64,000 bases of DNA, taken from Sipunculus nudus (Eukaryota; Annelida; Sipuncula; Golfingiida; Sipunculidae). The DNA is taken from contig CM049320.1 in assembly GCA_026874595.1 (NCBI GenBank), positions 1,600,001 to 1,664,000 of the forward strand, given 5' to 3'. The notes beneath the pieces were generated by a model, which worked only from the letters and a program-made list of their open reading frames with translations, was not told the origin of the DNA and made no database searches. This document shows positions 24,170 through 36,423 of the stretch, in pieces. A program made the translations under genes and the position numbers. Position 1 is the stretch's first letter. Every line of letters begins with the position of its first letter.

Positions 24170-24954
24170 CTGTCCGGCCCCTTACGTTAATAAGAAAAGC
24201 ACTGTGTCAATTGTGCTTTTTTTCTAATTCTTCGCTTTTGTATTCAAGGCAGAAATGCAAATGAAAACTAAAATATATCGATCCCAAGGTACGAAAAACT
24301 TACCAGTGCAAAGGATTCTTGGTAGGACAAAATGGTCTTGAGCTGAAATATATGTCCATAATATTAAGATCTGTCAATTATGATTGACATCAAGGGACTT
24401 GGATGTGGGCGATAATGGCTTGATTGTATCTTTAGAGGGCACACTCAGGAGTACATGATCTGATTCACCCGTGAACCGAACATCAACTTGAAGTCATCTA
24501 TTGATTGTTCTTAGTGTGAAAGGTCGTTTTGACAAAATCTGGCATATCAGTCCTTCAAATTAATTCGGTGTTTTTAACAGACTAATGGATTTACACGTCA
24601 AGTTTAACATGACCTGTTCATCACGAACTTCCCCAGATGTCAAAGAATATATAAATATGCTTTGTTTTTGCGTTTTTTTATATGTTCAATATGACACCTT
24701 GTCAACTTGTATTAGAGACTGAGAAGAATGAGTTTTTCATGTGGTGGATCGAAAGCCATTAGGAAAAATGTTGAACCGTGCAGTGGCTACATGCGTTTCC
24801 CTTGGGATTCTGTAAAATATACGAAGATAACTCCACCTTTGCCTCTTGATAAATATGTGCACTCTTGCTGTTACTTATTAGGAATAAGATCTCTGGCAAA
24901 TGCAGGAAACGGCCGGTCATGGCGACCAAATGCGTTTATAAGTTACCACTCGTC

Positions 24955-25238
24955 GATCGACCTGTTTAGACTTATCGTTCGACCTGTTTAGACTTGTCGT
25001 TTGACCTGTTTAGACTCGTCGTTCGACCTGTTTAGACTCGTCGTTCGACCTGTTTAGTCTTGTCGTTCGACCTGTTTAAACTTGTCGTTTGACCTGTTTA
25101 GACTTGTCGTTCGACCTGTTTACTTGTCGTTTGACCTGTTTAGACTTATCGTTCGACCTGTTTAGACTTGTCGTTTGACCTGTTTAGACTTGTCGTTTGA
25201 CCTGTTTAGACTTGTCGTTCGACCTGTTTAGACTTGCT
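24955..25238 (+). repeat. 22-bp minisatellite
   Basis: About 13 tandem copies of a 22-bp unit containing TCGTTCGACCTGTTTAGACT, with C/T variation at the second half of GTTCGAC/GTTTGAC. One unit has a short deletion (about 25115-25125). Confidence 0.9.
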
Positions 25239-25239
25239 G

Positions 25240-25965
25240 TACTTAAAAGGTATTGTAGAAGTCAAAAAATCCCCCGTTGTTATAAATAATACATATACTT
25301 ACGCGTGTGACTTGATGTGTTGAAGACATTTTCATCTCGCAAGAGCTATCAGCATATCCTAGCCAACCAATATAAAATAAATGCATGAAATCAAAACATC
25401 AACAAAAAAGTACACAGGAAGTTGTCACAAAAGATTGCATGGGTGTGTTCTAGTCCTATGTAAATGGATGTGGGGCTGATTTCCACTCTGATTGAAAACT
25501 GTTAGGTGCAGTGGACCCTGGGCCTGGGTTACACCAGGAAACAAAAATCATATAATAGGAAGCGAGTGCCACAGCTCACAAACCGAAATGGAACTATGCA
25601 GATGTACACGCCTAGAAAAGGAATTAGACAAGGCATCATAAAAAATGGGGCGGTTACTTCCACTGTGACCACACAATCACCTTGACCTTGAATATGTCAA
25701 TTTTTGCATATAATAACTAGTGTCTGAATAGTGGTTCAATAGATTTGCTCCATGTTTATTTCTGTTGAAAGCTCTTGGATAGCTTAACCATGTACTGAAT
25801 TCTGGTGGAGTCACCTCTAATAATTTTGACAGTATGGCCATCTATGCCTCTTTTTAAAGTTAAATTTATGTCTTTGTAAAGGCATAGATCGTGGATAGAT
25901 TCATCGCGTACATAAGACAGGTAGCGCCACAGGTAATCGTTTCGCTGCTACAAAATGTCATCAAC
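25240..25965. other. Gene-free stretch upstream of the lectin genes
   Basis: No exon confirmed. A consensus minus-strand donor GTAAGTATAT lies near 25294-25303 with no clear coding segment attached; it could end an untranslated exon. Confidence 0.3.
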
Positions 25966-25967
25966 AG

Positions 25968-26200
25968 CTGGACAGCTGAGTGGTAAAACGCTCGGCCTTC
26001 TCCGCTGGCGACCCGGGTTCGATTCCCGGCGTGGCTATGAGAATGGGTTGTAAAAACCAAGGTCGGTGGTTTTCTGCGGGTCCTCCGGGTTCCTCCACCC
26101 TTACCAACTACCGACCACCAACATCCGAGCCATGGAGAGTGCCTCGTATTAGTTATTATAACTATTTGTACAATTCATGTAAATAAATAAAGTTTATAAC
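25968..26200 (+). mobile_element. tRNA-derived SINE
   Basis: The head resembles a tRNA: A box around 25973-25992 (GCTGAGTGGTAAAACGCTC) and a perfect B box GGTTCGATTCC at 26016-26026. It is followed by a conserved-looking central body (GGTCGGTGGTTTTCTGCGGG, then GGGTTCCTCCACCC) and a 3' tail ending AAATAAATAAAGTTTATAAC. A diverged relative is at 53814-54028. Pol III promoter boxes and LINE-type tail fit an invertebrate tRNA-SINE; family name not assigned. Confidence 0.85.
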
Positions 26201-27679
26201 ATATATATAACGACCAATATATCTGAGAGTACACTTAAGTCATCACCCCATGTATGCACTTGGGTGGGATTCTAAGCTATGTATGATCTTTGTCTACATA
26301 AGGGGAAAACACACTCAGTACCTCGGGTATCTCATTCGTGAAAGACAAAATTCGCAAAACATTGTCTCCGGTACGTTTACATTCTCACTGCTTCCGTCAT
26401 CTGGTTATGAACAGTACCACTGGTGTCTTCTTGGAACTAAATACACAATAACTAAAGTAAAATGCACTAGCAGTTGTATTAGAACTTAGATTCTTTTGCA
26501 ATGGTGAAGAAGTTTAAATGATTCCCCCAGGGGCGTATTCATAGGGTGGCGCAAAGGGGCGCGCGCCCCACTAAAATTCTGCTAACACCTATGCCAGTCA
26601 ACTTCTGGCAAGTGTTATGTTTGTTAACGCAAATTTATTATACGTTATTTCAATTGAGTATGCACTCACATAGATATAAAATATGGCGTTTTAAGTAGAA
26701 AAAAATATTTTCATGTTTCTCTATGCACGGTTATGGTAATGTTATTCCCATACAGAAAAGAAAGAAGAAAAACAAGAAAGATCTTGTCTGTAATGTAAAT
26801 ATAGATATATTAATTTATATTTTTTATCAGTTCTTAAGGTTCCTATTGACCTAAAGAGAAACTTGTTAGTTTTGTTGTATATATTGAAATTTTGTGAAGA
26901 AAGAACAAAAGCTTAGCAAGATATTGTTCGTAATGTAAATGTAAAGAGTTTCAGACTTTGAAAATTTCTAAAATAAATCTAAACAGTAGAGGGATTATAT
27001 ACTTACACATTTCTCTCATTTTTTTACCATCTCTCTTTTCTATTTTGTTTTGTGTGCAGAAGTGAAGTCTCCCAACCCCCATTTGATTGTTTGTTACATG
27101 ATCGTGGATGGCCAAAAAATGGTTAGCAATCCATGCAAGCTATTTGAACTTTCACTAGACGCTTGTTATGCCTCATTTTTAAAATTTACCCTGGAATACT
27201 CCAAGAGACTATATGAAAGCTTCCGGTTTCTTGATTCTGGGGTAATTAAAATCACCTCTTAATACCCAGCTACTGTCTCTGGAGCTAGATGGCCAGGATT
27301 TATGTCAGAAAGCTGCATTTTGAATAATAATATAAACCTGAAAATGGTATGCAAATAACAGTCAATGAGTATTTGTTCACTTCTAATATTTCTTGTGTTT
27401 ATGTACTTTAATTACCTCAGGTCAGACTATCTTTATTTCTTCTTAACTCCAACTGGCTATAGTTCGAACTAAATTCCCGCAAAAATAAATTATCTACGAA
27501 AACCTATATTATGGAATTCATTATCAGAAGCTGTACATGAAAAATATATGTAGTATCCTTTGACAGATGCAGTGACATATAATAGTTTTTTTTACATCAT
27601 CTTCTACTTAAAAGTTACAAATAAGTTAAAACACTACACTTATTGATGCATGTATTTTTCTGTTGTTCAAATAATGCAT

Positions 27680-27714
<35 letters not shown>

Positions 27715-27935
27715 GAGGGTCCCACGGTTAACATAATAAACAACTTGAACTAGATACCTTACGAAATTACATATAATAATCACAATAATTATGCACGAAC
27801 TAACAATATCTGACATGTTTAGTAGGAGAAAATTTAACAGCCACGCAGTGTGTTCAAACAAGTTTAAATATGCTTGCTTCCTACTAATAGGGTTTTGTGG
27901 AATATCAATATAATTTAGAAAAAAATGTATTAATA

Positions 27936-27999
<64 letters not shown>

Positions 28000-28780
28000 A
28001 AACATGTCTAAAAGACGCAGAACAGCCCCCTTTCCCGACTTTGGGGCTGCGCCCCCTCTATTTTCAAATCCTGGATACGCCACTTACCCCATCCGTGAAA
28101 CTGAGAGTATAACAGCCTTTCCCGAAAATTACGATCATATCATATTCAGATACTTATCTCTGTATAAGAGGAGGCCACGTTACAGTCGTCCTTTAACGGT
28201 GCATGACGTTTTAGTCGCTGCAGGCGGCTAGCCCAGGTCGTGTTTCGGGGCATGTCGGTGGCGCTGGATGCTTAATGCCTCCTTTACTTTTAATCACGCC
28301 ATGCTGCTGATTATGGGAGTGTGATACGGTCGCAAGCTACAGCTAAGAACAATGTAAGTCTGACTGAAACACCGCGTGTTGCGGCTCACAATCGGACCTT
28401 CAGTCACGCGGCCTTGTTATGGTAAACAGACACACGTGGACTGTATTTACCAACACGCAGAACCATACATGTTGGTTAAGCAGCTGTATGGAGGTACTGA
28501 GACTGTGTGATGTGATGGTTATACTGGGAAATTTTTGTATAAAGCAAAACTGAACTGATGGTGTGACTGAAAGAAAAGGCATAATATTGCTCTTGATTGT
28601 ATCCCTTTAAAGACAGGTTACGACTGCTATATCATTACCCCTGGTGAACGCTCTGCAGGCTTTATTTGAAGACAATGCCCTCATGTATCACATTTGCACA
28701 CGGCACCCTTTATCTATATTTGCTTATGGCACGTCATATTTCAAATTTGCATACGGCATCTGACACCTTTATTTTCTTAC
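26200..28780. other. Gene-free stretch with transposon fragments and TA runs
   Basis: TA microsatellites lie at about 27680-27713 and 27930-27995. A fragment at about 28005-28100, read on the minus strand, contains GGCGTATCCAGGATTTGAAA followed by a G-rich stretch and looks like a small dispersed repeat; a related GGGGCGTATTCATAGGGTGG occurs near 26530. No exons recognised. Confidence 0.4.
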
Positions 28781-28790
28781 AGGTTTCAAG

Positions 28791-28890
28791 ATGGGAATGA
28801 CCAAGTTAAGACCAGAACTGCGCCATCTAGTGGTTGTGATCGTTTTTGGTTCTCTTGGAACGTTAACCCACATATACTTGGCATTACACG
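28791..28890 (+). CDS. Sulfotransferase A exon 1: cytosolic tail and signal anchor
   Basis: 100 nt, MGMTKLRPELRH followed by a 20-residue hydrophobic segment; donor GTACTT, phase 1. Confidence 0.8.
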
Positions 28891-31190
28891 GTACTTTAAT
28901 ATTGTATCATCCAGTTATTACTTAATGATGGTTTGAATATTTTGGGTTCACTTTTCTTATACTACATGCACACGTGCAGTTGATCCTGTAATATCATTTT
29001 TGTACTTAAATTGTGCACATTATGGTCTTTTAGTAATGATTGAAAAATTGAAATCAGTCTGTTTTTATTATCTATTTTTAGATTTTGTCTGATTCTCCCT
29101 TGGAATCTCTTTCCTTTAGGATAATTAAGTAATTAAATATTTTTTTTATGTTTTATATGAGTACACCAATCATTTCCTAATTAAATAAATTACAAATATA
29201 ATCGATTGTTTTTACATTAATTATATTATTAAAATGATATTAGGTGATGATCATTATTTATATTTTTAATACATATATATATATTTATATTATAAATAAT
29301 TTAAAAAATTGATTTTATTGATATTCAGTATATATTCACTATCGACGCTTTCCATTTTGTAACCTTTGCACTGAGCACTTATGAAAAGATCTTATTTAAT
29401 TAATAAGCCTTCATTTGTATTTAAGGGAGAACAATGATTAAGACAACGGATCACGTCAGACCTATTCATGTTCCCATCAAATGGCCCCGGAAGTTGATTA
29501 TCGTTGCGTACATGCGTGGAGGGTCCACCTTTGTCGGGGGTCTGTTTGACAACAACCCGGCCGCATGTTATTGGTTTGAACCACTTCATGGTATCATGGA
29601 ACACGTGTACGGCTTTCTCAAGCGAGTCAAGACCCTAGATATGTCCTATAACTTGGATGGAACTAGAAGGTAACGTGCAAAACCATTTCATTTCGGACAC
29701 ATTTCTTTAAAAGCCATACATTGATGTTTGTATTAAAGCATTAACCTGACTTAACATTTCACGTCACATTCTGTTTAACAAGGTATATTTTAATGTTCGT
29801 AGGGCTCTGTGTCTGCAATTTAGAATGTATAACGTGCAGTTGCATTTTTGAATTCCTGTCTCTCTGAAACGCACAGTTAATGTTCTAGATTATGGCTGAA
29901 AACCATTTTTACACCCGCGAGGAACTTAATTGAAAGTGAATGATCACTAGAATCATTATGACTGCTTTTGACTGAATTTGCAAACAGCCTGTTTAAATCC
30001 TGAAATACGTAAACATAATCTTTGATATAATCATTTATAATTCAATGATACTGTTAAATTAGCCTTCACCTGGTTACAGCCGAGGTATATATTCTTCACT
30101 TTATACTGACTGGGGAACGTTGATTATAAGCATTTGTAGATTTTACATTTGCTAATATATACCCTGCTATATAAATATATCAATTATTGTCATAATTCTT
30201 TTATCACTTTTCTTTTACAGGATTCCTCCCCCAGCTGAGCTTGAGCACTACAGATACTTTTTAAACCGTATTCTGTCAGATGTTAAGCCAAGTGGCCTTC
30301 CTCTTGAAATCATACTAAGTATCTTCATAAAAGCTGGGTCTTGGGCCAATAACATGTTTAGGTGTGCAGCTAGGAAATTCCATACGGGCGTATTTGATCT
30401 AACTTCTTTAAAGAGCACCAAGTGTAAGAAATGTTACCCTCAGGCAACCTACGCAAATTTATCTGCTTGCTACACGAAGCAGAAGTACGCCTACAAAAAG
30501 GAATTCCTGATGCAGCATAAATTTTCAGGTTGTTACCCAAAGTCCACAGACTGCCACAGAAGGTGCATGAGCTCGTTCAGGGATGTTTTGTCGGGGTGTT
30601 TAAAACTTGCTGACACAATATGTGAGAAACGTAACATTACAGCCATGAAAACAGTGCGCGTAAGCATCGCGATGGTTGAGGACCTGATCAGAAAAGACCC
30701 GGAGGTAAAAGTTGTGCACTACGTCAGAGATCCTCGTGGTGTGTACACGTCACGCAAAAGGTCAGGTGGTTTCCTATCAAAGGCCTCCCATTTGGATCGG
30801 TTCGCCGAAATAAAGTTTCATTGTTATAATGTGCTCCAGAATATACGTGATACAAAAAGGATTTTATCTATATACCCTGGAAGTATTATTACAGTACGGT
30901 ATGAGGACTTCGCTGCAGATCCAATAAGATATGCAAATGAGTTATACGGTCACGTTAACCTTCCGCTTCCTAACGGGATTAAAAAGTGGCTTTTAAGCGC
31001 TACCCACGCCTATCGTGAAAATGGCATTTTCGGAACATTTCGAAAAAATTCGAATAACACTGCTTCTAAATGGAAAGAAATAATAACTGATAAGGAGGTT
31101 ACACTGATCAATAAAAGATGTATGGAGGTGATAAAAGAACTGGATTACCCATTGTTTTTTAAACAGAAACAAACAACTGAGGAAACATAG
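28791..31190 (+). CDS. Carbohydrate sulfotransferase, Golgi type II membrane enzyme (copy A)
   Basis: Three coding exons: 28791-28890, 29426-29669 and 30221-31190; introns phase 1 and phase 2, GT-AG, 1314 nt, 437 residues. The ATG is 8 nt after an acceptor TTTTCTTACAG, so a 5'UTR exon lies upstream. Residues 13-32 are a hydrophobic signal anchor. The 5'-phosphosulfate binding loop is RGGSTFVGGLF (64-74) and the 3'-phosphate binding motif VRDPRGVYTSR (283-293); a Cys-rich stretch (KCKKCYPQ, GCYPKSTDC, HRRC) lies between, and SKWKE near the C-terminus matches the family. These features identify the GlcNAc/Gal-6-O (CHST1/3-like) sulfotransferase family, which transfers sulfate from PAPS to glycans in the Golgi. 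Exact substrate unknown. A tandem-type paralogue is at 54486-56538. Confidence 0.9.
29426..29669 (+). CDS. Sulfotransferase A exon 2: PAPS 5'-binding loop
   Basis: 244 nt between acceptor GTATTTAAG and donor GTAACG. It encodes PRKLIIVAYMRGGSTFVGGL and FEPLHGIMEHVYGF. The same length as the exon at 54853-55096. Confidence 0.88.
30221..31190 (+). CDS. Sulfotransferase A exon 3: catalytic C-terminal region
   Basis: 970 nt from acceptor CTTTTACAG to TAG at 31188-31190; begins RIPPPAELEHY. Carries the 3'-phosphate binding motif, the RYEDFAADP segment and the C-terminal SKWKE element. Confidence 0.9.
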
Positions 31191-31199
31191 CAGCCGACT

Positions 31200-32012
31200 A
31201 CACTACCAAATCATATCACTTCTCTGACAGCCAGAGTAATTGATTACGTCTTTTCGAGTTATTTACTTGAGTCGTTCTTGAAAAAAAATATATTAATTTA
31301 TTACTTATTAATTAAGGGTGTAGGAAACTACACTGGAAAAAAATAGGCGTTCCATTTTGAATAACTAAATCAACGCCCTACAGAGCCGACTTTAAAACAC
31401 GTTCCGGTGTTTATTTGTTAACAGAGTGTTTTCTAATGAACATGTTTCAGTGTTTATTTGTGAACAGGGTGTTTTCTTATAAGAACGTGGTGTTTATATT
31501 ACATAGTGTTGAAAAATAAATACTGGTGTTTTAACATCAAAACCTGAACGCGCTTTCGAGCTTGAGCCAAGTTTAAAACGCCAAATGCCCTTTATCCCGG
31601 AAGTGACGTTTATTTTTCAACACCTTTGAATCAATCTCTTTTCAATATTAATGCTATCTGGAACCATATCACAATATATTCTGCTATATATCTGGAATAA
31701 AATAATGTATTATGGTAAGGACTGAAAGTATCTGATCTATATCATGCGGCTGTATTTTCATCTGAAACACTGAAAACTAATAACAAAGCACTAACTCAGA
31801 TGTGAACCTTTGATTATAATATTCGCATATAATTTATCCAATTTATGAGCAAATAGAATTCAGTCCTTGTTCGTATTGAATAGAGAGATATGGGTCTCGA
31901 ATGATGTTTTCCTGTAGCATGCAGTCCAAGAATCTGAAAATAGCACCCCAGATTACAACGTAACCAAGTGATATATATCCTATGGTATACTGAGAGATGG
32001 GATATATATATA
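31200..32012. other. Intergenic, 3' of sulfotransferase A
   Basis: AT-rich, with loosely repeated GTGTTTATTTGT-like sequence at about 31405-31520 and a short TA tract at 32002-32012 that received the retrotransposon. Confidence 0.5.
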
Positions 32013-32207
32013 TGTAATATGGTGTGATTATACTAGTTAGTTTAACATGACCGTACGCTAGCGACATCTGGCTTGAGAGTCGGAACTATTATTCCACATG
32101 CGTTTGTGACGTATGCACCAGGTGATCTCGTGTATAGCAATGGCCGTGGAATAAAGTTTATGTGAACGTTTAACTGGCTTTCATTCCTTCCATCTGCTAA
32201 ATCTACA
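32013..32207 (+). repeat. 5' LTR
   Basis: 195 bp, TG...CA ends, polyadenylation-type AATAAA in the second half. No difference from the 3' LTR seen. Confidence 0.93.
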
Positions 32208-32366
32208 TGGTGTCAGAAGTCGTGACACTGAGCTCTGGACACCTGCCTACCCTTAGAACTTCGTGACACAGGTTTTGTGAGGTGACTCTTGACATTTACG
32301 GAGTATTCGCCCGTTGAAGTGAGTAAATTTACCGCTCGTGTATAGGCTTGACTGAAAACAGTAAAC

Positions 32367-33092
32367 ATGGCCGACATCAGTCTCCGCAAGCCAGCACCTC
32401 TCAGTTTTGAGGGGAATTGCGCCGAAAATTGGCGTGTATTCGCTCAGGAATATGACATTTTCATAGCGGCAGGTTATGCAGATAAGAGTGCGGCCACCAA
32501 AGCTGCCATTCTCCTTAACCTCGCAGGTCCAGAAGCTATTGAACGTGCCAGAGCCTTTACATACTTGCCAGTCAGACCGAACCCCATTCGAGGTCAGCCT
32601 GATTTGCCAGCTGAATCGAAGGATGATCCTGATGTGCTTAAAGCTAAGTTCCAAGAACTGTGTAATCCTCGTACTAATGTGATTTTAGAGAGACACAAAT
32701 TTAATTCAAGATCCCAGCAACCCGGGGAATCTTTTCAGACCTTTTATTCCGATCTTCTGAACAGAGCTAATGCATGTGAGTACGGGAACTTGAGGGACGA
32801 ACTAGTTAGAGATAGACTTGTCACTGGAATTATAAAGGACAGTGTCCGTAGAATTTTGTTAAGAGAACATGATCTAACTCTACAGAAAGCCGTCCAGTTG
32901 TGCCAGATACATGAAATATCTGAACGGGATGCAAAAGACATGCAGCCAAAGATCTCTCCTAATGAGGACATGCACATAGTGAAACCAAAAAAAAATTGGA
33001 AAAAAAACACAGAACTACCAAAGCACACATGCAGACCAGAAAAAGGAGGCCCCAGGCCAGCAGCAACAGAAGTGTGGTCACTGCGGTTTTGA
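32367..33092 (+). pseudogene. gag: Gag of the Ty3/Gypsy element, disrupted
   Basis: Begins MADISLRKPAPLSFEGN, typical of Gypsy gag near the FEG motif, and continues with the capsid-like helical region (RHKFNSRSQQPGESFQTF). The frame runs off into unrelated residues after the A-rich stretch around 32989-33008 and stops at 33092. The nucleocapsid lies in another frame: two zinc knuckles with CGHCGFDHKG and CAKCAKWNHFASVC at about 33079-33173, themselves separated by a TAA (33124-33126). A single-base length change in an A run explains the shift; a programmed frameshift is a less likely alternative because of the additional stop. Confidence 0.8.
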
Positions 33093-33264
33093 TCACAAAG
33101 GGAGAAAATCATGCCCGGCTCAAGGTTAACAGTGTGCAAAATGTGCCAAGTGGAATCATTTTGCATCGGTATGCAGATCACCCAGACAAACAAGCCTTCA
33201 TAAGCCTCATATTGCCAGCGCAGCAAAGAAAGTAGTACATGAGATAGAGGACACAGATGATTCC

Positions 33265-36200
33265 TTGTATATTGAAACTATCGAACAGCCAGCCCAAAAG
33301 AACAGGGATGAAATTCACACAATAGTATATGTGAATGACATCAGAACCAATATGAAGATTGACACTGGTGCTAAATGTAACGTCATGAGTAAGACAAAGC
33401 TCAAATGCCTTAAGGGTAAAGTGGACACTTCTAAAACAATAAATCTAATTGGTTTTGGTGGTCAGGTGACAACATCAGTGGGTACTGCAGTGTTGCCGTG
33501 CAAATTTCAGAATCAGACAGCTGACATAGAATTCAACATCGTTGACAGAGATATAGCCACTTTGTTAGGACTCAGAGATAGTTTGCGCTTAGGTTTGGTT
33601 AATCTGAGCTCAGAAGTGTTCGAGGTTGAACTACCAGGTATTATGAGTAAATACCCTGAATTGTTTGACGGACAACTAGGAAAGCTACACATTGAGCCAC
33701 ACAAGATCGTTGTTGATCCTAGTATTCCACCAGTGGTCAGACCAGTCAGAAATGTGCCAATAGCTATCAGGGATAAACTAAAAGACAAACTTGATGAAAT
33801 GGTTAAAGATGGAATTATAACACCTGTGAGCGAACCGACCGATTGGGTTTCAGCCATGGTGGTTACCACCAAAAAGAACACTGGAGACATTCGAGTCTGC
33901 ATTGATCCAGGGGACCTTAACAAAGCGATTAAACGTCCCAGATACCCTTTGAAAACTATAGAACAAGTGGTTACAGAAATGCCGAACGCAAAACTTTTCA
34001 CTGTGATAGACGTGAGCCAAGCTTTCTATCATATACCACTGGACCAACAGTCCTCGTATCTCACCACATTTGGAACTCCCTTTGGGAGATACAGATATCT
34101 TCGCTTGCCCATGGGTATCTGTTCAGCCGCAGAAGTATGGCAACAGACCATAGACCAGCTCCTCAGCGGTTACCCAGTCCATTCAATCATGGATGACATG
34201 TTGGTTGCTGGAGATAACCCAGAGGACCATGATGCGAAACTGGACAAAGTCTGTAAACGCTTAAAAGATCTTAACATTAAAGCAACCCCGCATAAGCTTC
34301 GCTATAAACAGACATCGGTACCATACACTGGACATGTCTTGTCTGACCAAGGACTAAGGCCAGACCCTGCCAAAGTGGCTGCTATCGTAGAAATGCCTCA
34401 ACCACAGAACACTACAGACCTCCTGAGATTCCTGGGTATGGTAAAATACCTAACCAAGTTTATCCCAAACTTGAGCGAGAAAGCCGCACCACTAAATGAA
34501 CTCTTGCGCAAAGATATAGCATGGATTTGGGATCATAGACAAGAGACGGCATTCCAGGAAGTCAAGAAGGGCATAGCTAATGCCACCACTCTGACTTTCT
34601 ATAATGTGAATGCTGATGTTACACTTACCTGCGATGCCTCTAAAGGTGGCATTGGAGCAGCTTGCTTACAACATGGACAGCCTGTAGCATTCGCGTCGAG
34701 AGCCATGTCGGATGCCGAGACGCGCTACGCGCAAATTGAAAAAGAACTCTTGGCGGTGGTCTTCGCGTGCACTAAGTTCCATCAATACATTTATGGGAAA
34801 ACAATTACCATAGAGACAGATCACCAACCATTGGTATCTATTGTCAAAAAGCCCCTCGCTTCTGCCCCAGCCCGTCTTCAACGTTTACTGCTAAGACTGC
34901 AGAAGTATCAGTTCACTCTTGTGTACAAAAAAGGCAAAGAGTTGCTTATCGCGGACACACTTTCACGCGCATATTTGCCCATCAAGCCTACTGACATTGA
35001 CCAGGATGATCAACATAGTGACTTGGAAGTATTGTCAATTTTGCCAATATCAGATGCTAAGCTGGATGAACTAAAACAAGCTACCGCAGATGATCCTGTC
35101 TTGCAGAAACTTAGTACCATAATCATGTCAGGATGGCCTGATCATGAGAAACAAGTTGCCCCAGAAGCTAAGCCTTACTACCCTTTTCGGGATGAATTAC
35201 TAATGGACAGTGGCGTTATCTTCAAGGGACAAAAGATCGTTGTGCCTATGAAACTTCAGCAAGAATACATGAAACTAGCTCACGGTGGTCACCACGGAGT
35301 TGAAGCTACCAAACGCCGTGCACGTGATATCTTGTTCTGGTTATCTATGAATAGAGACATCGAAACACTAGTGAAATCCTGTGATGTGTGTTTGAGCCAG
35401 AAAATGCACCAACAGAAAGAACCACTGATGCTGTATCCAGTCCCAAGCAGACCATGGGAAATCATCGGCACAGACATGTTTGAATGGCAATCCTGCATGT
35501 ATCTAGTCACAGTGGATTCATACTCAGGATGGTTCGAAGTAAATACGCTGAATGATACTTCCACCAAGACAATCATTCAAAAATTGAAGTCGCATTTCGC
35601 AAGATTTGGAATACCTGACCTCCTCGTGTCAGATCCTGGGCCACAGTATCGGTCAAAGGAATTCAAGGACTTCGCAAGTGCGTGGAGTTTCAAACATTCT
35701 ATGAGTAGCCCTTACTTCCATAGTAGCAACGGCCTCGCCGAGAAAGCAGTGCAGTCAGCAAAGAGGCTGTTAGAAAGGTCCAAGAGAGACGGTTCGGATT
35801 TTTATCTGAATCTGCTTAACTGGAGAAACACCCCCAGAGACTCAGTTTTAGGTTCTCAAGCGCAGAGAAATCTATCACGTCGTACTCGTTCGACACTGCC
35901 TATGTCAGAAACAATGCTTATACCGACTGCAAAAGACCCGAAACTTGTACAAAACCGTCTTTCAGAGCTTCGGCGGATCCAGAAGAAAAGCTCTGATAAG
36001 TCAGCAAAGCAACTGCCACCCCTAACGCCTGGAGACTCTGTACGTATGCAAACGGCTAAAGGTTATGACCGAGAAGCAATCGTTACTAGGAGAGCAGAAG
36101 AACCTAGATCTTACTATGTCCATGCCAGAGGAAGTGATTTCGAGTACAAGAGAAACCGTAAACATTTGCTCAAAGTTCCATCTAGTTCTCATTCCAACAT

Positions 36201-36423
36201 ACAACTAGAAGCAGATTATGACTACGCTATAACGCAGTCTGCTCCGGACAATTCACCTCAAACCGATACCAGTAAGGAATCACTACCTGATACACCACAG
36301 GTCTCTACCTCTTGTGAACTCCAGAAAGACGCAACTACAACTACAACACAGAAGGAACCAGCTTCTTACACGACCAGATGTGGCAGATCCATTGTTCCGC
36401 CTGTCCGATACAGAGATCAGTGA
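33265..36423 (+). CDS. pol: Pol polyprotein of the Ty3/Gypsy element
   Basis: Open from the TAA at 33124-33126 to 36423; about 1050 residues counted from 33265, where no ATG is needed if it is made as a gag-pol fusion. Order: aspartic protease (DTGAKCNVMS, 33361), reverse transcriptase (RLPMGICSA; catalytic MDDM at about 34189-34200), RNase H (TCDASKGGIG, ETDHQPL), integrase with an HHCC zinc finger (HGGHHGVEA ... CDVCLSQK, about 35281-35400) and the DDE core (GTDMFEW, SDPGPQYRS, NGLAEKAV). The usual integrase SDNGPQ/F is SDPGPQ here. The overall sequence resembles the Mag/K02A2.6-like Gypsy group (inference from motif style). No internal stop. Confidence 0.93.
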   Translation: MYIETIEQPAQKNRDEIHTIVYVNDIRTNMKIDTGAKCNVMSKTKLKCLKGKVDTSKTINLIGFGGQVTTSVGTAVLPCKFQNQTADIEFNIVDRDIATLLGLRDSLRLGLVNLSSEVFEVELPGIMSKYPELFDGQLGKLHIEPHKIVVDPSIPPVVRPVRNVPIAIRDKLKDKLDEMVKDGIITPVSEPTDWVSAMVVTTKKNTGDIRVCIDPGDLNKAIKRPRYPLKTIEQVVTEMPNAKLFTVIDVSQAFYHIPLDQQSSYLTTFGTPFGRYRYLRLPMGICSAAEVWQQTIDQLLSGYPVHSIMDDMLVAGDNPEDHDAKLDKVCKRLKDLNIKATPHKLRYKQTSVPYTGHVLSDQGLRPDPAKVAAIVEMPQPQNTTDLLRFLGMVKYLTKFIPNLSEKAAPLNELLRKDIAWIWDHRQETAFQEVKKGIANATTLTFYNVNADVTLTCDASKGGIGAACLQHGQPVAFASRAMSDAETRYAQIEKELLAVVFACTKFHQYIYGKTITIETDHQPLVSIVKKPLASAPARLQRLLLRLQKYQFTLVYKKGKELLIADTLSRAYLPIKPTDIDQDDQHSDLEVLSILPISDAKLDELKQATADDPVLQKLSTIIMSGWPDHEKQVAPEAKPYYPFRDELLMDSGVIFKGQKIVVPMKLQQEYMKLAHGGHHGVEATKRRARDILFWLSMNRDIETLVKSCDVCLSQKMHQQKEPLMLYPVPSRPWEIIGTDMFEWQSCMYLVTVDSYSGWFEVNTLNDTSTKTIIQKLKSHFARFGIPDLLVSDPGPQYRSKEFKDFASAWSFKHSMSSPYFHSSNGLAEKAVQSAKRLLERSKRDGSDFYLNLLNWRNTPRDSVLGSQAQRNLSRRTRSTLPMSETMLIPTAKDPKLVQNRLSELRRIQKKSSDKSAKQLPPLTPGDSVRMQTAKGYDREAIVTRRAEEPRSYYVHARGSDFEYKRNRKHLLKVPSSSHSNIQLEADYDYAITQSAPDNSPQTDTSKESLPDTPQVSTSCELQKDATTTTTQKEPASYTTRCGRSIVPPVRYRDQ

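Noticed and set aside
25970-26040. A functional tRNA gene
   Set aside because: A and B boxes are present but the sequence continues into a conserved SINE body and tail and does not fold into a clear cloverleaf; a relative exists at 53814.
27679-28112. Frames containing YIYIYI
   Set aside because: Translation of TA runs; the flanking parts are dispersed repeat sequence.
33513-34001. Antisense frames within the retrotransposon pol
   Set aside because: Shadows of the pol frame on the opposite strand.
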